64,000 nucleotides of DNA, taken from Kitagawia praeruptora (Eukaryota > Streptophyta > Magnoliopsida > Apiales > Apiaceae). Position numbers and translations under genes: made by a program. This document shows, piece by piece, positions 10,938 to 22,990 of this stretch. The stretch is taken from NCBI GenBank assembly GCA_037693485.1, contig CM075347.1, forward strand, positions 141,454,501-141,518,500. Reading direction: 5' to 3'. Position 1 is the first letter of the stretch. Each line of letters opens with the position of its first letter. The notes under the pieces were generated by a model that made no database searches, was not told the DNA's origin, and was given only the letters and a program-made list of their open reading frames with translations.

Positions 10938-11261
10938 TGTTATAACGGAAGCACAAAAAAGATTATAATAAACATAAAGGAAGAACACAGATTGGCAGAA
11001 GAGAAAACTTTATTGATCTTGAGGATACAGATTACAGATTCAGATCTAATTGACTTTAGATCTAGCAGACTTAATTGATAACAGATATGATTCAGATTTT
11101 CTGATTCAGATTTCAGACTTCCTCCTTTATGCCCCTATAGAGTTTATATAATACTCTCTAGGCGGCTACAGAAGACAAAACAGAAACTGACTACGAAATA
11201 GGAAACCGATAAAACAGAACAGTCGGCAAAACAGAAACCAATTTCAAGTCATATTTCAACA
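10938..11261 (-). mobile_element. Solo LTR, 324 bp, TSD CAATC (copy B)
   Basis: Same insertion as at 6865-7197, duplicated with the 4-kb block. The ends (TGTTATAACGG...TTTCAACA on the plus strand) and the CAATC duplication (10933-10937, 11262-11266) are intact. It is slightly shorter through small internal deletions. Confidence 0.8.
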
Positions 11262-11324
11262 CAATCAACTCTGATGCATTACCCTCTCTAAAACCTGGTA
11301 ATTTGTGTCTCGCGTCTTTTTCCA

Positions 11325-11702
11325 CTAATTTTTCCTCGGCTTTAGGTCTTTGCCTCGGATCATGTACTCATTTCGGGGACCTGGTACACTAAAATTTGCA
11401 GGGTTTTTGTTGGTTATGCAGTCTACAGAGGGAGGAGGAAAAGGTTCACCTGTGTACAGAGCTTCCAGGTTTTCATACATTTTTTGAACCACTGGATTTG
11501 CTCCAGTACCAGCTCTTTTGGATGTTCCCTTTTTCTTTGTCTTGAAAGGGAAAGCCGACTCACCTGTAGCTTAGGAACGTTTTGTTGAGATGAGATCTGT
11601 ATTACACGAGAGAGGACTAGGTCTTTTCTCTGGTAATTGCAGAGTACGAGTACCGATGCCTTCTTTAGCAGATTCCTTTTCTTGAGATATGTTTCCTGCA
11701 CT
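11325..11702 (-). pseudogene. EMF1: EMF1 C-terminal block remnant (copy B)
   Basis: Same frame-shifted EMF1 C-terminal sequence as in copy A, ending with a stop at 11325. Here the junction reads QEKESAKEG without the TAA of copy A. A different stop (TAA at 11571-11573, from an AAA Lys codon) interrupts it. It therefore cannot be read through as one protein with the N-terminal block. Confidence 0.58.
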
Positions 11703-12215
11703 TCAGGAAGAAGAGGAGTACCAGTAGCAACACGTACACAATTTTTGCAGCGCCACCACTTAAACTGAGGAACATCTAGTGGTGCTTTTAGCTGCTCCCA
11801 TTTCCGATAATTCTTTTGCCCAAAGGGGTTGCATGCCTTCGGGCCTCTTTTCCGAATGTCAGCCACATATTGACTGACCACACACATCAGATACAATTTG
11901 TCAAAATTGAAATTCACAAAAAAATCCAAAGAAACTAAGGAAATGAATGCAACAGAAAGAGAATAAATCACAGACAATATGTAGTTCTGCTCTAACATTA
12001 TTTATAGTTCTATTCAAATCGAATGTGCAATATATATATTAAAATTAAAAGTATAGGCAAAGGAAACAGCATTACCGCATCGAAAAATGCTGACAACCAT
12101 TAGTTACATTTTTGTTCACATCCAAACTAGTGTTTTCTAACCACAATGCATTGATGGTATCAACATGTCCGTCCATATCCTTGGAGGAGGAGGCTGTTGA
12201 ACCGCACTTCTTCAT
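11423..12215 (-). CDS. EMF1: EMF1-like truncated gene, two-exon model (copy B)
   Basis: Exon 1 spans 12215-12076 (ends HFSMR) and exon 2 spans 11873-11423. They are joined in phase across a GT-AG intron, giving about 196 residues. The EMF1 N-terminal features are kept: the RKR-x-PKACNPFG stretch, the KWEQLKAPLDVP segment and the aromatic/cysteine WWRCKNC motif. The differences from copy A are mostly substitutions that leave the frame open. As in copy A, the tail after about residue 130 is a shifted reading of EMF1 C-terminal DNA. Whether it is expressed cannot be judged here. Confidence 0.58.
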
Positions 12216-13440
12216 ATTGTTCTGCAATTAAACTACGTAGACGCCAAAATAAACTTTCAAATTTTTAGTAATCAAATTAACCAAATAAAATATTTTACTA
12301 TCAGAAAAAAGAAACATGAAATATTTACTATCAGAAATGATATAAAATTCAAATCCTAATAAATATTTTTGTTAAAAAAATTAGAAATATATTGTTTTCT
12401 TGAATAACAACCCCTAATTATTGAAATCATTAAATGAATAAATAAATTGAATGATTTTTGTGGTCTTAATAAGAAAAATAATTTGAGATCGAGTCATATT
12501 TATAGAATACTTAAATTGTGCTAATACACAAAAAATTGAATAAATCATCGCATGTTTGAAAAATAAGAATAGAACATCATTTTAATTCGCCGCTTCCGTC
12601 ACACCAATCCCCGATTTTTCATAATCAACCGATACGAAATCAGAAAAAGAACCAAGTAACAAACTGATTAAATAATTCACAGCACCCTCTACAAAAATAG
12701 CCTCACCGCAAATCAAACACCAAATCAAAGAAATAATATTGTAAACGATGTGAGAAATCAGTTTAAATATAAAATTAAGCCGGTTCGTTGGCTTTGTGTA
12801 CCAAATTCCCCCAATGTTAACTCATACAAAATCAGAGAAAATCCGTATAACAACTTGCACTATTATTTTTACCGCCATATATATAACATGAATCAAACCC
12901 GATAAAGAAAATAAGTAAATGGTATGGCTTATCTAGTTAAACAACCAATTTCAAATTAAATCAACTAAATATAGCTAATATCAAGAAATTTTAGTCAAAT
13001 CTAAAGCATACAAAATGTGAATTGAAGTTATGAAGGAAGCAATTGGACCTTTCTGGGTGCAAACACAGAAGAGTGGAGATGGTTAGGGTTTGAGACAGTG
13101 TTCTCTATATCAATTGTTGAGCAAATTATATATTTACACCCAACACACACAAAGACTAGCCAGATAACAATTTTCTACAACTTCTAGTGTTCATGGTGCT
13201 CCAAGTAATTCTACAATCACACAAGTTTAAGGAAGACACAAAGGAAATAGATAGAGAAAGATCACCTGGAACACTAGTAAATAAAAAGGAATAAAGTACG
13301 TTCACTAAGGCAACAATGATCCCCAAACTTCTATCCTCAGGTAGTATATAGAGGTCTTGATTTTTAATAGTTATTGGACCAAAATTATAGGTAAAAGAAA
13401 ACTTCAAGAAATCATTAAGATAAATATGAAAAAAATTTAA

Positions 13441-14989
13441 CCACTAGCAGGAATTTTTGAACATGAAAAACCCAAGCAAGGGAACATTACAAAAAACAAG
13501 TATAACACATAATGCTATGTGTGAACATGCGTATAAAAAAAAAAAAAAGGAATAGAGTACCTTCACTAGGGCAACAATATATGACCCCTAAAGTAGTATG
13601 CTTCAGGTAATTGAGACAGTCTTGCTTTTATTAGTTATTGAAAAATATGTATTCTTGGGGCACTTTCTTCATTGTTTACTAAATCTGAAAAGAAAAATGG
13701 TAAAAAATGAATAAAGTACATGTTATAATTAGGGGTGTGAAGTGATATTATGTATATTAAATCAAATGAAAATCCATAAAAAATTGATTGACTTTTTTAA
13801 AAATAAAGAGTACAACCTATTGACAATCCCCAAATACTTTACATTTAACCCATATACAAGCTATCACATTTTCTTACCATGTTGCCTCTAAATGTATAGT
13901 ATACATGGCCCACTTCTCCACCTTGTAAAATCTCTTGGCACTGCAATATAGAAGATACTCACAATATGAGACATTCACAATATGTAATGTAGGTATGTAT
14001 GTAAAAATAGTTCAAATATTGTTTTTCTTTTGACATGCATTATTTTTAATAAGCTATCAACAAACTAAATGAAGAACACTAAATTATTGACTAACTGTAA
14101 GTAAATTTAATTATTCTGTTATGGGGTGAAATTCAATTAATTAACAAACAAGATAAAAAAATACATACAATTTGTAATAAATAATTCATGAAGTGAAAAA
14201 TTTACATGTATAAGATTTTCATTTAGCACTTCCAATAAAATTGGTTAATTGTTACACACTGCATGGCACTTCTCACTTTAACATTTTCCTGTAAATACAT
14301 TCACAAATATACAAATAGATCTTCTCAAAACAAATAAAATAGATCCAAAATATATTACCATTAATTTGTTGAACAAGATCAGTGTGTATGTTTGAAAACT
14401 TCATTCGAAATTACTATTCACAGCCTCCACGTGTTCTCTCAATATTGAGAAAAATACAAATATATCTTCTCAAAACAAATAAAATAGATCCAAAACATAT
14501 TGCCTTGAATTTGTTGAACAAGATCAGTGTGTATGTTTGAAAACTTCATTCCAAATTACTATTCACAGCCTCCATGTGTTATCTCAATATTGAGGAAAAC
14601 TTCACTTTAACCAGTCTTCTCCCGTCTCCTTTTTGAGATATTGAGAAATTTCAGGTTTCCCACTTATATGAAGCAGCGGCCTTTGATTAGGGTTAAGAAT
14701 ATAATAGCTTAGTATTATAATGTCAATATTACCCCTAGTTGTATCCATTTAAAAGCCCACCCCAATTTATGTTTTTATGATTCGGATTTTTGGATCAAAA
14801 TTATATGGCCAATATCAAATGAAATAATTGGATGACATAAATATAGATTTTTAAAGTTAAATTTATATATGTAATATAGTTATAAAAGGGTAAAATTTTA
14901 ATAATAAGTATGGTATACTAAGGTTCATTACAACATTTTATCTTAGTTTTAAACTAACTAAAATATTATACTCCAAAACATAAGATTGA
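13441..14989. other. Non-coding AT-rich end of unit 1
   Basis: I see no gene. The tract is AT-rich, with an A-run at about 13530-13548 and the 145-bp duplication listed separately. The same tract ends unit 2 (about 51020-52571) and unit 3 (about 61990-63532), with only small differences such as 'tcacaatatg' indels. Confidence 0.6.
14309..14598. repeat. 145-bp tandem duplication (unit 1)
   Basis: Two adjacent copies (from 14309 and 14454) of a block starting 'atacaaat', containing 'ttgttgaacaagatcag' and ending near 'ctcaatattgag'. The same pair occurs at 51889-52178 and 62848-63138, so it predates amplification of the large unit. Confidence 0.85.
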
Positions 14990-15122
14990 CATAAAATGCA
15001 TAATAACACATTTTATCATTATTAACATTTTGCTTCATAATTACTGCTTTTTGTAAATGTTTTATAAGATCAAAAGCTATGTTATTCCCAAAAGTAATTT
15101 CCTACCATATAACAAAAATAAA

Positions 15123-15372
15123 GGGGGTGTTTGGGCGAACTTTTTTTTCAAGAATAAGTCAAACTTTTTTTTTTGCTAATCGAATAAGTCAACTTATTTT
15201 AAGTTAAAAGTTAAGATTCCTAACTTTTCAACTTATTTTCCAACTTATTTTTGCAACTTATTTAATATCAAACATATATTAAATACTTGTATAATTTTTT
15301 TTTGTCAAAATATAAAATTTTTACCCGAAAATAAGTCCAAAAGTCATTAATATAAGGTGAGCCAAACAGGCC
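15123..15372. repeat. MITE-like element with GGGTGTTTGG / CCAAACAGGCC ends (unit 2)
   Basis: Counterpart of 134-380 with the same ends and AT-rich interior. It differs by a few substitutions and a short insertion ('cttatttttgcaacttattt'). Confidence 0.5.
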
Positions 15373-15615
15373 AAAACTTGTTGTTTGGTTAAGAATTTCT
15401 TGATTGGGGTTGTAGTTCTATTTTACCAAAACCTATTAAATATTTAACTTAGTTCTATTTAATATTTGTAAAAGTTTAAGATCTTATGCTTGAGAACAAA
15501 TTAAGATATATAACACAAAAATAGATATAATTGTTTCAAATTCAAATTCATAATAAATCATTTGTAAAATTAAATGTTAATTTTGTTTTTGTTGTTGCTG
15601 TTGCTATTACTAGTA

Positions 15616-15679
15616 TTGTTATTATTATTAATATGAATATTATTATCAATATGAATATTGCTATTATTATTATTATTAC

Positions 15680-15745
<66 letters not shown>

Positions 15746-15799
15746 CATTATTATTATTATGATGATCATCATCATCATTATTATGATAAATATTATTAC

Positions 15800-15881
<82 letters not shown>

Positions 15882-15935
15882 GTTATTATTATTATAATTA
15901 TAATTATTACTATTAATATTATTATTATTATTTTA

Positions 15936-15968
<33 letters not shown>

Positions 15969-16007
15969 CATTCTTATTATTAATATTATTAATATTATTA
16001 TTGTTAC

Positions 16008-16064
<57 letters not shown>

Positions 16065-16112
16065 CATTCTTATTATTAATATTATTAATATTATTAATAT
16101 TATTATTGTTAC

Positions 16113-16190
<78 letters not shown>

Positions 16191-16206
16191 TACTACTATC
16201 ATTACT
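15616..16206. repeat. Long (ATT)n microsatellite (unit 2)
   Basis: Counterpart of 626-1238, with a different number and arrangement of ATT blocks and a shorter GAT/ATC core near 15759-15778. Confidence 0.97.
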
Positions 16207-17149
16207 AAGAATCTAACGGTTATCGTTCGTTGCATGATTGAAACGTTAAAACCAAAAATACAAATACAAACAGTAATATTCATATTTTCTTATTATAAAC
16301 AACGCGTACAGATTTTTTAATATATAATATTAATGAATAAAATATATGATTTGATATTTTTGGTATATATTAGTGATTGCAAGATTAGTTGTAAATTATT
16401 AAGTAACCTATTTTAATTAGAAAAAAATTTTAATGTCAGGAATGCATGGTACAATTGATATTTTTCGATGTTTGTAAAAAATTATATCTTCAATTAAAAG
16501 TTAACGTGAAAAAGATAATCAAACAATAAGATTAAATTGTATTATATTATTATTTATTATTAATACTGAAAACCAAACCAACAAATTTTGAATGTTTGGG
16601 TTTTAATATAATAGTATAAATATTGATGTTCATATAACTTACTTCTATAATCAAATGTCAATAATACCAATATTTTTATATTTATTTATACCACTAAAAG
16701 TAAAGCAGGGGGTTATTTATACCACTAAAAGTAAAGCATGATATAGTGAATTACAAATACTAAAAGCTGGTGCACTATAAAATGTCTTAGATCAACTAAT
16801 CCAAAATGCAAGCGCGTATTATAAAATGTCTTAGACCCCAACTTATCCAAAATGCTGCCTACCTCATCAAACGAGCAACCTATCCTGAAGAGTTGCATTT
16901 AAAAATAGATTCAACATATAGATATGAGCATTCGGTCTGTCAGGACCGAAAGCTAAAGAACCTGTTACGACTGAATTTCTGCCACGCCATGATTCGGTCG
17001 GATCTGCAGAAGAAGAATGCGAGGGTTTGGCCCCCAATTCACCTCTAGTGTGAGAATAAGTTAGTCGGTTCTTTGTAAGGTAAAACGAACGTAGAGAGTT
17101 TGTGTTTGTGTGTAATTAATTAATTGAATGATAGAAGGATAGAACCTAA

Positions 17150-17220
17150 GCTCTTAGAACCCTTCGACTGAGATTTGTTAATGATAGAATGAGACTTTTC
17201 CTTCCTATAGCTCTTAGAAC
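17150..17220. other. Deletion scar with copied filler DNA
   Basis: Units 1 and 3 have about 220-240 bases between 'gatagaacctaag' and 'gagacttttccttcc' (2189-2411 in unit 1). Unit 2 lacks these. In their place is a short filler made of a copy of 'ctcttagaacccttcgactg...gttaa', which also occurs just downstream, plus 'tgatagaat', which occurs just upstream. This is the pattern left by template-switching end joining. Confidence 0.8.
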
Positions 17221-17256
17221 CCTTCGACTGAGATTTGTTAAGGTTATCATTTCCGA

Positions 17257-17685
17257 TCACCTTTTCTTAGTTCCATCCAACACATGCCGTAAGTCCTTAT
17301 TATTGAGCTTCTTCCCCATTCGGTCGAATACGCTCACCCTCTTAGTCGGAGAATCCACGGGACCTTCTTTCCAATCCACATTCTCCTGGTCTGTTTCAAC
17401 ATCAGAAAAATTATTTTTCCGAGACTCCTTTTCAGGCTCCTCTTCACTTCCAAAATCCAGGTTTATTGGCGTTACTTCTCGATGCCTACTACGCCTTTCC
17501 GAGGACTTATGCTTTCTTTGTCCTTTTTTCCTCCGTGATGATTTCTTTTCCAACTAGTCAATCCTACCATCCATAGCCTGAAGATGGTTGAGGATATCTC
17601 TAGCAGTCACTTCACCATCAGGATTGGCATCACGCCTACCGCCCTCGCCGCTCGGCATTCGAACAGGTTCAGAACTTTCCGACAT
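17257..17685 (-). pseudogene. LTR-retrotransposon gag relic (unit 2)
   Basis: Same gag-like start as in unit 1, with ATG at 17685. This copy lacks the frameshift of unit 1, and its LNHLQAMDG is intact, but a different stop (TAG replacing Gln in the sequence RID-stop-LEKK) breaks it. The 98 residues after that stop are open to 17257. Each unit thus carries its own disabling change in an element that was already truncated. Confidence 0.5.
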
Positions 17686-17736
17686 TAATTCACCAATAGG
17701 TTTTAGGAGAGGAACCCCTCCTTCTAGTGCCACAAA

Positions 17737-18234
17737 TGTTATGCAAAAATTTCACACAACACCCCGAGTAAACCTCGCCGGAATAACAGGAATTATCCTT
17801 GGTTTTCGGATAATAAAACAAATTGGGTAGCTGTGCGGGAGCAGGACAGCTAAACCTAATTATAGTGTTTAGTGTTTAATGGGCTGTATTATCAAGGTCA
17901 CCGGATGAAAATAATGGAAAAACTCCGGCTAAATGTGACCGGAATGTGATTACCTAGTGTACACGTGCCTTGTGTATTCACAGAGTAAAAACCGAACCCC
18001 ATGCTAATTGCCTACATATCCTATTTATAGGAATCAAGCCCTAATGTAGTTCTTTTAGGTTAGGAATCCTTTCCTTGTTGATTAAGCCACGAAATAATAG
18101 AATTTTAACCAGAAATATAACTTATCTCTAATTCAGCTAGCCACTTAGTAGAGTCCTATTCGAAGTAGAACTCCCAAATCCCACTCCAATAATAACTCCA
18201 CGTATATATCACAAATATCCAACATTTATCATGT
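17737..18234 (-). repeat. LTR relic next to the gag relic (unit 2)
   Basis: Counterpart of 2959-3446 (plus-strand start TGTTATGCAAAA, end ATATCCAACA, TATA-like CCTATTTATAGG). The 1.29-kb solo LTR lies about 110 bases beyond its right end. Confidence 0.45.
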
Positions 18235-18342
18235 TAGAAACGTGTCCCTCAATAAAATAGACCATTAAAAGGACTCAATTCGTATCTCATAAAAATTAGG
18301 AGATAATCTTTATCCGTTCGAACTATAGAGGTGGAGCCTGTA

Positions 18343-19632
18343 TGTTAGTTACAGAGGCATGCCTATACACATCTAATAACAAGCCTAATTGTTTGTAATG
18401 CTTTGCATTACTTACATGACCTCTTAATTGAGGGAACCTCTAGTTGTAGAGTTTCTGTTTGTATTGTACTTGTAGTAGGCATCAAATCCTAGTTGTATAA
18501 CTATACAAATAGAGTCTAGAATAATGCTTGAAAGAAGTTCCAAGGTTCATGCCTCAAGCAAGGAGTTAAAGACTGTCAAATAATCACAGTTGGGATTTGA
18601 AGAAATGAAGAATTTGACTAAGTACCAATTCGAGAAGTATATTTGTCTATTCGAGAAGTCCAGCATTCGAGAAGTCAGAGATTCGATATCTTAAGACACT
18701 ATTCGATATCTCTGAATACAATGTTCGATATCTCATTCGATATCTCAGGGATTCGATATGTCTACTACTCTATTCGAGAACTCAAGAAGTCAACAAGTCA
18801 AGATGGTATTCGAGTTCTCAAAGAGTCAACAAGTCAAAGTTCCATTCGATATCTCAAGGACTCAGAAAGCTATTCGATATCTCGAGGATTCGATAAGTCA
18901 AATGCTCTATTCGACAACTCAAGGAATCCTGATGGAAAAGAGCTATTCGAGAAGTGGTTCGATATGTCAATATAAAAGTATTCGAGAACTCAGAGTTATC
19001 GATCAAGTCAATTCTAGTTCTCGAATCACTTACTTAGTCACTTCTCGAATACATTCTTGGAGACAAAATACTGAAGAAATTGTACAAGTCAGAAACCTGC
19101 AACAAGCCAATGCACTTTATGGACCACAATCTGTAACGTGCTCTGGAAAGCCTACAAGGAAGCTTGGAGAGATATAGAAGAGACAAGGAGCTAAAGAAGT
19201 GGATCTAAACAGGCTTTGCAAAGTCAAATCTGTAACCGTTTGGACACTTACTCAAAAAGGATAGACAGACTAGAAAGTAATTTGTTTAGCTACCTTATTT
19301 GTAGTAAGTAGGCTGTATCCATGTTCTATAAGGACACATCCTCACTTCATAACTTAGCAACTTTTGTGAGTCAAGTTTTTCATACACTGTAAGCTATATC
19401 TCTCCGAGAAAAATGAAGCTGAGAATACTACCATTTGTATTCACAGATTGTAGCAACTTTTATCTAATAATATATTAGATTAAAGTGATATTGTGTCTTG
19501 TGTTATTTCTTTATCCGCACCTTCACTTCTACACACACAGGCACTTATCTGCTACATAGACTCAATCCAAGAAAAGTTCAAGAATCCATTCACCCCCCCT
19601 CTGTATTCTTTTACCGTATTCAATACTCAACA
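18343..19632 (+). mobile_element. Solo LTR, 1290 bp, TSD CTGTA
   Basis: This block is absent from units 1 and 3. It starts TGTTAGTTACAG, ends ACTCAACA and is flanked by a perfect CTGTA duplication (18338-18342, 19633-19637), while the empty sites at about 3565 and 56025 have one CTGTA. There is no interior or second LTR. The middle (18650-18985) holds about sixteen copies of a short TTCGA-containing motif (TTCGATATCTC or TTCGAGAA). The end has a pyrimidine-rich 'attcaccccccctctg', as seen in large Ty1/copia LTRs of the SIRE/Angela type; that assignment is tentative. Orientation is inferred from the same feature. Confidence 0.9.
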
Positions 19633-20942
19633 CTGTAAGTACACCTGAGCTTGCACAGCTTCCCTCTAAAGCGAACCTCCACCTCCAGAGCTACCCTCGA
19701 AAGGTATACCTCCCCATCTTCCTTTAAACTTGTTCCTACCTTCTAAACTGCCTACCAGGCCCTCAACAGGGCCAAAAATTGAGTCCATTACAAATTTTGG
19801 GCACAACAATAACATTAAAATAAATAATTTATAAACTAAATAGGGAATTCCGTGCATCGCATGGGTCATTGGCTAGTATATCAATTATACATATAATAAG
19901 TTGTATAAAATATAGAAAGTTATTGCGTGTAAATGGGTATAAAATTATGTGCTACATAGTCAATCGAAATAGCCATATACATTATATATATCATGTATGA
20001 AATATAGAAAATTTATGCAATATTGTATTAAATTATGTGAAATATACATAGTTGATAGAACTTGTTTAACCGTTTAATATATTTAAAGGTAGATCGGAGG
20101 GTGTATTGTGTGTATAATCTTATAAATTGTGGTATTGTTCGATAATGTTGTTATTTGATTCTAGTTTAGTAGGTCAATCTTAGGTTCAATAATTTTGGAC
20201 TGGGTTGATTAATTTTGGAGTTGGTTGGACGCAAAAACATGCTTCACAAAACTCTAAGTTTAATGTTATTTGATGAAAATATAATACTTCATGCGACGGA
20301 AGTTTACATCATTATTTAATTTAATGAAAATGTAAAATTCTAAAGGTACGGATGGTGATATTAATTTTTTTATGAGTAAAGTGTAATTTGTGTCTCGCTT
20401 AGATGTTAGACCATTACGAGAAAATAAGGGTAAATGTGATCGAACAAATATGACTGTGACTTAATTTCACCCGACGGGAATATTTAGCTAGGGTCAAACT
20501 TGATAAAAAATCGGTTAGACTTAAATATGATCGACGACGGTCATATTTAAAAATAGTCAAATTTAATCGGTCACAATTAGTATTACGGGTCCACAACAAA
20601 ATAAGGAAGAGAAACTTCCCGCCCAGCGCACAAAATTTACTCGATATAAATTTGACCGACGATCGAATTTATAAATATGAATAACATACTTACTTACTAT
20701 ATATATGTGTATGTACATCCTATGGCCATCACACACAAAAATACTAGCAGATACATATATATATATATATAAACATACTGTACGTAAATAAAGTAGGATT
20801 TTTTTCCATGCACAAGTATTGAATTTAATTAGAAAATGCCACCTCAACCAATCTTTTTCTCTAGTTAGTGACTTTTTCCTCAACCTAATCTAGTATGCGT
20901 TATATTTTCGTATGATGGGTTTTTTTTTAACTTTAATAACTA

Positions 20943-21307
20943 GGCTTAATGGCCTTTTAGCCCTCAAAGTTTCCACCAAAATACCCATCAGCCCTCACTG
21001 TTTCAAAACGTTCCTTTTGACCCTCCAAGTATCCGTAAAAGTCCAATTAGCCCTTATACCAGTATAGGAAATGGTGAGTTTTGGTGATTTTTGGTTCGTT
21101 TTAATCGACACAACAACAATACAACAAAAATCCGGCTAGAAACCGATTAAAACGAACCAAAAATCACCCCCAAACTCACCATTTCCTATACCGGTATAAG
21201 GGCTAATTGGACCTTTACGGATACTTGGAGGGTCAAAAGGAACGTTTTGAAATAGTGAGGGCTCATGGGTATTTTGGTGGAAAGTTTGAGGGTTAAAGCA
21301 TTAAGCC
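20943..21307. mobile_element. Foldback MITE, Mutator-like (unit 2)
   Basis: Counterpart of 4869-5226, with intact GGCTTAATGG and CCATTAAGCC-type ends. The 9-base TSD TAATAACTA is at 20934-20942 and 21308-21316. One arm has lost a few bases ('gttaaagcattaagcc'). Confidence 0.8.
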
Positions 21308-22339
21308 TAATAACTATGTATATTTGAAAGTTTATAAATTAACACCACCAAAAGTTTCCCGAAATAAAACAAGAAAGCAAATTACAATGCATAAGTTAAG
21401 AACATGACATAACTATTATCGAAAACTACATTAACATATTAGATAGCGAACTGCACATTACAATTGACCTATCCAACTTAGTTAATTAATTGGATGGATT
21501 TTATGGTACTAAGATTTTGTGATCTCTTAGGAATTAAATTTTCTCATACTCGAATTCGGACATTGATTTTATTTCTGTCAAGTTTTTATACAATTTAGAT
21601 ATGTATTGAACATCGTTGATTTATATTGTGATTAAAATATAACTTATGTCATTATTTTAATACGATCATGGTTATAATTTTTTTTATTAAAATTAATTCT
21701 TACTCTTTTAAAGCCCAAGCATTTTTTTAATAATTTCAGCCTAACTTGCTCATTTTCACAATATGTGACCTGTAAGAAAAGAAAAGTGGTTATGTTTTTT
21801 GAAGTTCCGATAAAACTTGATCTAATGAATTTGTTATGCATCTCTAGTTGTAATAGTTTAATGGACTATTTAGGCGTCATTAATTTATCAACTTAAAAGC
21901 GATTAATCAAATTCGTTGATATAGTTAGGAAAATCGAAAAGATTAGAAGCAAAGGTGCACAAAATATAAGCCCCCGAACTTTTCGAAAGAAAATAATGGC
22001 TCGATTAATTTTCCAACACCCAGTTGGTGCCAAGTGTTTTAGGCATATTATGGGCCGCTTGAGGTTCATCCGGGCTTAGCCCTTTTCTAGAAAAAAAAAA
22101 TCTGCGTCTCATCAAATGTTGTATTTGGTTTTTTCGTATCATATTTGGTTTTTTCGTATCATATTTGGTTTTTTCGTAAGCAAATCTAATAATGAGTACA
22201 AAAGATGTAGCATGCATAACAAGTCTACATGAGTCACAATTGCTCAATCAAACACACAAAATCCAACAAAACTCCCACCAAAAATAACATGAGGAAAAAC
22301 TCCGATCACGATTAACATTACCAAAACACTACTAAAAAT

Positions 22340-22535
22340 CTGTTAATAGACATCACCGTTTTTAACATCGATTACAAAAAAACCGATGTTAAAAATCAAT
22401 TTAACATCGCCCGTTTTAAAACCGATGTCTTTGAAACATTCAGACATCACTTGACATATCAACCGATGTCTAAATGTTTTCTTAAAAAATTTTAGACATC
22501 GCTTCATTTATGAACCGATGTCTAAATGTCTACTT
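22340..22535. repeat. Left subterminal repeats of the first CACTA element
   Basis: Several direct and inverted copies of the core ACATCG(GTT)/(AA)CCGATGT occur within 200 bases of the terminus. In CACTA elements, subterminal motifs of this kind are the binding sites for the element's own DNA-binding protein. Confidence 0.8.
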
Positions 22536-22554
22536 AAAAAATCAACGCGCGTTC

Positions 22555-22990
22555 CCTCTCAATTATTCCCCCTTAGTTTTATTTTCCCCCTTTTAATTTT
22601 CATTTGCCCGCTATTGCCAAATCTATTCCCCCTTAACGAAAATTTTGTATTTCCCCCTCCCCCATTCTAATACATTCAGACAAATTAATTCATTAAAACT
22701 AAAAACAAACAAAACTCTCAGATCTCTTCTCTCTCGACAGTCGACAAAGACCTAATTACCTCACATCTCTCTATCTCTCTCTCTCTCTCTCGCGACTCTC
22801 ACCTCTCTCAACTCTCACCTCTCTCGACTCTCACCTTTCTCCACTCTCACCTCTCTCTTTCGACTATCACCTCTCTCTCTATCCTCTCTCTCTCTCTCGA
22901 CTCTCTCACAGTTTGAAGCTCAATTCGAAGAAGCTCCAAAGCTCGATACATTTGTTTGAAGCTCTAAAGCTCGAATTGGTATGTATGTTA
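22555..22990 (+). promoter_or_regulatory. Leader-like region of the first CACTA element
   Basis: Just inside the subterminal repeats is a run of T-rich segments separated by CCCCC (22560-22660), then a (CT)n-rich stretch with repeated 'gactctcacctctct' (22735-22910), then 'gaagctcaattcgaag' and a GGTATGTATG donor-like site near 22980. The second CACTA element has a similar layout in opposite orientation at 45400-45850. This looks like the promoter and untranslated first exon of a transcript entering the captured exons; that is inference from layout only. Confidence 0.4.

Larger units (their letters stand above)
9417..13440. repeat. Internal 4-kb tandem duplication, copy B
   Basis: Second copy of the block that starts at 5450. 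It differs from copy A by substitutions and small indels. For example, copy B keeps 'aaatcatttttggaaaatataagg' at 9958-9981 that copy A lacks, and it lacks one of two tandem 'aagaatagaacatcatttt' segments found in copy A at about 8510-8570. The right-hand part of unit 2 (47506-51020) is of this B type. Confidence 0.85.
1..14989. repeat. Large tandem repeat, unit 1 (15 kb form)
   Basis: The sequence at position 1 recurs almost unchanged at 14990, 52572 and 63533, in the same order and orientation, so the window is a head-to-tail array. The start of a unit is arbitrary because the array runs off both ends. Unit 1 contains, left to right, a MITE, (ATT)n, gag and LTR relics, a foldback MITE and two copies of an approximately 4-kb block carrying an EMF1-like gene. 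It is about 4 kb longer than unit 3 because of that internal duplication. Confidence 0.93.

Noticed and set aside
18643..19177. Overlapping plus-strand frames in the 1.29-kb solo LTR
   Set aside because: They come from the repeated TTCGA-type motif, which keeps two frames open; no protein family matches.
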